Part shown: piece after piece, positions 62,910 to 64,000 of the stretch
Layout of the letters: every line of letters starts with the position of its first letter
How positions within the stretch are numbered: position 1 is the first letter of the stretch
NCBI GenBank assembly: GCA_020847175.1
Contig: JADLCM010000031.1
Location: forward strand, 1-64,000
Direction of reading: 5' to 3'
DNA from: Phycisphaerales bacterium
GTDB taxonomy: Bacteria; Planctomycetota; Phycisphaerae; Phycisphaerales; UBA1924
DNA length: 64,000 bases
The notes under the pieces: model-generated
Database searches by the model: none
The model's input: the letters and a program-made list of their open reading frames with translations, nothing else
What the model was told of the DNA's origin: nothing
Program-made: the position numbers and the translations under genes

Positions 62910-63689
62910 TCAACCCACCCGGCCGAGGCCCGAGATCGCCTGGTCCATGATGCGGTCGTAGTTCGAGATCATGCCCAGGTTGGTCTGGGCCGAGCGCGAG
63001 GCGTCGGTCAGTTTCATCATGGCGTCGAACTCGTCGACGCCGCTCTCTTCGATAATCCCTTGGCGCACCTCCGAAGTGCCTTCGCCGCGGGCGTCGAGAT
63101 CTTCGGCGCTCGCGACAAAGAGCCCCCGACCCTCGGGACGGAGGCGCGAGGGGTCGGCGACCTCGACGATCTGCAGCCTTCCGACGGTCTCACCCCCGGC
63201 CCGGATGACGCCCCGGGCGTCTATGGCGACCTTCACCCCGGCGGGAATCGCGATCTCGCGCCCGGAGGCGTCAAGCACCGCAAGGCCGTCCACACTGCGG
63301 ACGAGGCGCCCCGAAGCGTCCGTCGTCAGGCGTCCGTCCCGGCTGAGGCGAACCCCATCACCCTCCTCGGCGCCGCCCGCCCGGACCGCGAAGAACCCCG
63401 GCCCCGCAATCGCAACATCGAGCGGAGCGCCGGTGAGGCGGAAGGCCCCTTGCCGGGTGTCGAGGCGGTTCGGGGCCATCTGCACACCCGCGCCAAGACG
63501 TTCGAGGAGCATCGTGCTCTCGCCGGGCCCGAGGCCGTTCTCGATGCGGGCCGCATCGCGCATTCGAGTCTCAGGAATGGTCGCCCGGAAGCCCGCGGTG
63601 GAAGCATTGGCGAGATTGCCCGCGAAGACATCCATGCGGTAAAGGGATGCCAAGGCGCCGGAAGCCGAAATCTGCATCGCGTAGTTCAT
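62910..63689 (-). CDS. flgF: Flagellar proximal rod protein FlgF
   Basis: 259 residues from ATG 63689; an in-frame extension to 63812 lies across the promoter and is dropped. The start motif is ASGALASLYRMDVFAGNLAN, then ASTAGFRATIPETRM; the middle has GPGFFAVRAGG, and the end is DASRSAQTNLGMISNYDRIM, as in FlgF/FlgG rod proteins. It is the first gene of a 14-kb run of flagellar genes on the minus strand, about 100 nt after a sigma-54 type promoter. Confidence 0.93.
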   Translation of the reverse strand: MNYAMQISASGALASLYRMDVFAGNLANASTAGFRATIPETRMRDAARIENGLGPGESTMLLERLGAGVQMAPNRLDTRQGAFRLTGAPLDVAIAGPGFFAVRAGGAEEGDGVRLSRDGRLTTDASGRLVRSVDGLAVLDASGREIAIPAGVKVAIDARGVIRAGGETVGRLQIVEVADPSRLRPEGRGLFVASAEDLDARGEGTSEVRQGIIEESGVDEFDAMMKLTDASRSAQTNLGMISNYDRIMDQAISGLGRVG

Positions 63690-64000
63690 GTCGGGGCCTC
63701 CGGCGCCCTGGGCTTCCACCCATGGTTCGGAGCCGTCGCTCGCCGGCCTCCGTGCCAGCGCGACGTCCCCGAAGGCGGCTCCGTCCGCCCGAAGCGTTCT
63801 CGCAAGCGACATGCCAAACCGGCATCGCGGAGCCGCTCACCCGACAATGCGCCGAGAACCTGCAGCTCCTTCTCATGCCGACGCCCGCGCTGAGCGCTGG
63901 CCGTTCCTAGGAATCATCCCCGGCGGCCCGAAATGGGAAGACCGCGAGCACCTCCCGGGGCGTCCGCAAGTGCCCAATCGCGATCATTCAACCCCCCGGG
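63690..64000. other. Upstream region of the flagellar operon
   Basis: 311 bp to the window edge. It contains the sigma-54 promoter at 63802-63816. I see no gene in the rest; a gene could begin outside. Confidence 0.5.
63802..63816 (-). promoter_or_regulatory. Sigma-54 promoter of the flagellar operon
   Basis: On the minus strand TGGCATGTCGCTTGC. It has the invariant GG (63815-63814) and GC (63803-63802) with exactly 10 nt between. It agrees with TGGCACG-N4-TTGCW except for one base in each half. Predicted transcription start is near 63790, giving flgF a leader of about 100 nt. Confidence 0.65.

Overview
This is a GC-rich bacterial chromosome segment. I read it as Planctomycetota, probably class Phycisphaerae. 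The signs are a planctomycete-style prepilin with a long hydrophobic N-terminus, a secreted beta-helix protein ending in dockerin-like repeats, a UVR-motif protein, several secreted proteins of unknown function, and two-membrane flagellar parts (L and P rings). The placement is inference from remembered family distributions, not from a search. I found no rRNA, tRNA or CRISPR.

Layout. 1-10.4 kb holds a truncated secreted Ig-like protein, a stand-alone atpA, hisS, a TPR protein, a DUF192 lipoprotein, gluQ, a pterin dehydratase, a sigma-70 factor, a UVR-motif protein and an orphan adenine methylase. 10.4-15.4 kb holds a first csrA, a NifU-type scaffold, a DUF151 nuclease, truD, accA, proC and a SemiSWEET. 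15.4-19.6 kb is a reduced cell-wall/division cluster: rsmH, a LysM protein, an FtsL-like protein and a class B penicillin-binding protein. It is followed by a GH10-fold protein that has lost both catalytic glutamates, then purC.

22.5-28.8 kb is accessory. A REP-associated (HUH) transposase is flanked by three 141-bp palindromic units. Next is a 2.9-kb beta-helix gene of visibly lower GC, bracketed by two identical 42-bp hairpin terminators, and then a prepilin gene. 28.8-42.9 kb carries a small lipoprotein, two tandem paralogous exported proteins, a glycosyltransferase/sulfotransferase pair, slyX opposite a PagL-like barrel, an acyl-CoA carboxylase subunit, a RidA-type lipoprotein, a flotillin, an ECF sigma/anti-sigma pair and a cobalamin-domain protein lacking its ligand histidine. 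43.3-49.7 kb carries lepA, a DUF1579 protein, a full-length archaeal-type topoisomerase VI A subunit without a B subunit, an adjacent zinc-ribbon protein, a YhhQ-type transporter and a methyltransferase.

49.8-63.7 kb is one flagellar block on the minus strand: flgF-flgG-flgA-flgH-flgI-flgJ-flgN-flgK-flgL-fliW-csrA-fliC2-fliC1. A good sigma-54 promoter lies at its head. Three short hairpins each show ACGGA in the loop: over the ribosome sites of both flagellins and just before csrA. Together these predict a CsrA-FliW-flagellin feedback switch.

A window-wide feature is that about ten genes have a TAnnnT -10 box only 5-9 nt before the start codon and no Shine-Dalgarno. This suggests many leaderless mRNAs.
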